Of a DNA stretch of 64,000 nt, positions 62,962-64,000 are shown piece after piece. The stretch lies in contig NZ_CP107841.1 of assembly GCF_036346855.1 (NCBI RefSeq), forward strand, positions 124,001 to 188,000. The letters run 5' to 3'. Numbering within the stretch: the first letter of the stretch is position 1; each line of letters starts with the position of its first letter. The notes beneath the pieces were generated by a model, which saw only the letters and a program-made list of their open reading frames with translations, searched no databases and was not told the origin of the DNA. The DNA is from Streptomyces europaeiscabiei. Its GTDB lineage: Bacteria > Actinomycetota > Actinomycetes > Streptomycetales > Streptomycetaceae. Made by a program: the position numbers and the translations under genes.

Positions 62962-64000
62962 CGACGAGCACGACTTCGGAGTCGTCGGCCACCGCTCCTC
63001 TGCTGGACCTGCAGGCGCTGGTGGTTTCCGTGCGCAGGCGACGCAGCCTCTGGTGCTCCATGGCGCTGCTGGGGCTGCTCGGCGGCACGGCGGTGGCGGT
63101 CCTGCTGCCGCCGCCACCGACCGCGGTGACCAAGGTGCTGGTAGCGCACCAGGAGGACCAGCCGAACGACCCCGGAACGCTGATCCGCACCGACGTCGCG
63201 CTGCTGCACACCACGCGGATCGCGGACGAGGCCCTGCGGTCCCTCAAGTCCCCGGAAAAACCGGAGGACTTCATGCAGGACTACGAGGGCATCGGCCTGA
63301 CCAACAACCTGCTCCAGATCGATGTGACAGCTGACAGCGACGCGGAAGCGGTGGCTCGCGCCGAGGCACTGGCCGACGCGTTCGTCGCGGACCATGTGAA
63401 GCGGATACAGGAAGCCGCGAACGCCGAGGCCGAGGCCCTGCTCGACCAGCGTGACCGGATACGGGACGACCTCGCCCAGGTCAACAAGGCGATCGGGGAG
63501 GCATCGCCGGACAGCGGGCCGAAGGCGTCGGCGGACATGGAGTCGCTCTTCGCCCGCCGGGCCGAACTCACCTCGCGGATCTCCGACTTCGACCAGCGCG
63601 CGGCGGAGGCGCGCATCGGCACGCCCCAGCTCGTCGCCGGCACACAGATCGTGGACGCACCCCGCGCGGTACGGCACTCCCTGCCCAGGACCGCCGCCAC
63701 CAACGGCGCGATCGGGCTCGTCCTCGGGCTCGCCCTCGGGCTCGCGGTGGCCGCGGTCGGCACGGTGGTGGCGGACCGTCCCGTGCTGCGCCGGGACATC
63801 GCGGCGAACCTCGGCGCCTCGGTCATCGCGGAGCTGCCCCGCCGGCCGGCCAAACCGTGGCGGCGTCGACGGGTCCGGGCCGCACGCGAACGGCTCACCG
63901 CGTCCCTGGCCCGCACCGTGCGCGGCTCCGCGGACCCGGTGTCGCTGCTGGAACTGGGCTGTGCGCGCAGCGCGAGCGTGATCGCCCTGGACCTCGCCGC
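62958..64000 (+). CDS. Second Wzz-like protein, incomplete at window end
   Basis: From GTG 62958 (GTGA overlap) 347 codons are seen and the frame is still open at 64000. There is a hydrophobic segment near residue 35 (SMALLGLLGGTAVAVLL), a Wzz-type periplasmic region with coiled coil (RIQEAANAEAEALLDQRDRI) and a second helix near residue 255 (GAIGLVLGLALGLAVAAVGT). A cytoplasmic domain starts afterwards. It is paralogous in layout to the gene before it. The continuation may carry a nucleotide-binding fold. Confidence 0.82.
   Translation, partial: MTTSTTSESSATAPLLDLQALVVSVRRRRSLWCSMALLGLLGGTAVAVLLPPPPTAVTKVLVAHQEDQPNDPGTLIRTDVALLHTTRIADEALRSLKSPEKPEDFMQDYEGIGLTNNLLQIDVTADSDAEAVARAEALADAFVADHVKRIQEAANAEAEALLDQRDRIRDDLAQVNKAIGEASPDSGPKASADMESLFARRAELTSRISDFDQRAAEARIGTPQLVAGTQIVDAPRAVRHSLPRTAATNGAIGLVLGLALGLAVAAVGTVVADRPVLRRDIAANLGASVIAELPRRPAKPWRRRRVRAARERLTASLARTVRGSADPVSLLELGCARSASVIALDLA

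Overview
This 64 kb window is high-GC, gene-dense actinobacterial DNA, almost certainly from Streptomyces or a close relative. The evidence is the strong codon bias, GTG and TTG starts, chains of ATGA start/stop overlaps, a complete gamma-butyrolactone (A-factor type) signalling locus, an apparent DUF6243 gene and an SCO6745-family gene. The large number of insertion sequences and broken genes is typical of an accessory region such as a chromosome arm or a large plasmid. I saw no tRNA, rRNA or CRISPR array.

Bases 1-6470 are a transposon scar. An IS110-type transposase gene is split by a decayed transposon (2204-6225) that has recognisable inverted ends and a near-perfect 5-bp target duplication. 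That transposon's ATPase gene is itself split by an apparently intact IS200/IS605 element (3491-5269, tnpA plus tnpB). An Imm-5-like putative immunity gene lies between the ATPase remnant and the right end.

Bases 6809-21373 hold the most interesting locus, an apparently uncharacterised biosynthetic cluster made of two divergent, translationally coupled operons. The left operon encodes a multi-domain ATP-grasp protein of about 1300 residues, an NAD(P)H-dependent FMN reductase-like protein, a second ATP-grasp ligase and an MFS exporter. The right operon encodes a WD40 protein, GTP cyclohydrolase II, an FGE-fold protein without the catalytic cysteines, a cysteine-synthase-like PLP enzyme, a methyltransferase, an IPNS-like Fe(II)/2-oxoglutarate oxygenase and a serine acetyltransferase. 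The WD40/GCH II/FGE-fold trio recalls ToxC/ToxB/ToxD of toxoflavin (7-azapteridine) biosynthesis. The other genes suggest that a GTP-derived heterocycle is joined to alanine carbon supplied as O-acetylserine, then amidated or peptide-linked by ATP-grasp enzymes. This product is an inference.

Bases 22176-28566 form the signalling island: a TetR-family pseudo-receptor, an AfsA-type synthase, a gamma-butyrolactone receptor homologue, a short-chain reductase and an NAD-dependent epimerase. ARE-like half-palindromes lie upstream of the synthase and the receptor. Several unrelated tandem repeats sit between these genes.

Bases 28693-56500 are a patchwork. Intact genes include an SCO6745-family protein, a catalase, an MFS pump with a divergent TetR regulator, an FAD monooxygenase, a DedA protein, a GNAT, an FG-GAP protein, a YciI protein and an NmrA-like reductase with a divergent TetR. 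Mobile elements are IS110, an ISL3-family element with a passenger gene, and an IS1634-like element that splits a LysR gene with an exact 5-bp duplication. Remnants of ISL3, IS5, IS701, Tn3, a DNA ligase, an aldo/keto reductase, a cation transporter and an SGNH hydrolase are scattered between.

Bases 57411-64000 begin an exopolysaccharide operon: polyprenyl-phosphate sugar transferase, nucleotide-sugar dehydrogenase, family-4 glycosyltransferase and two Wzz-like chain-length proteins. The last gene runs off the window.
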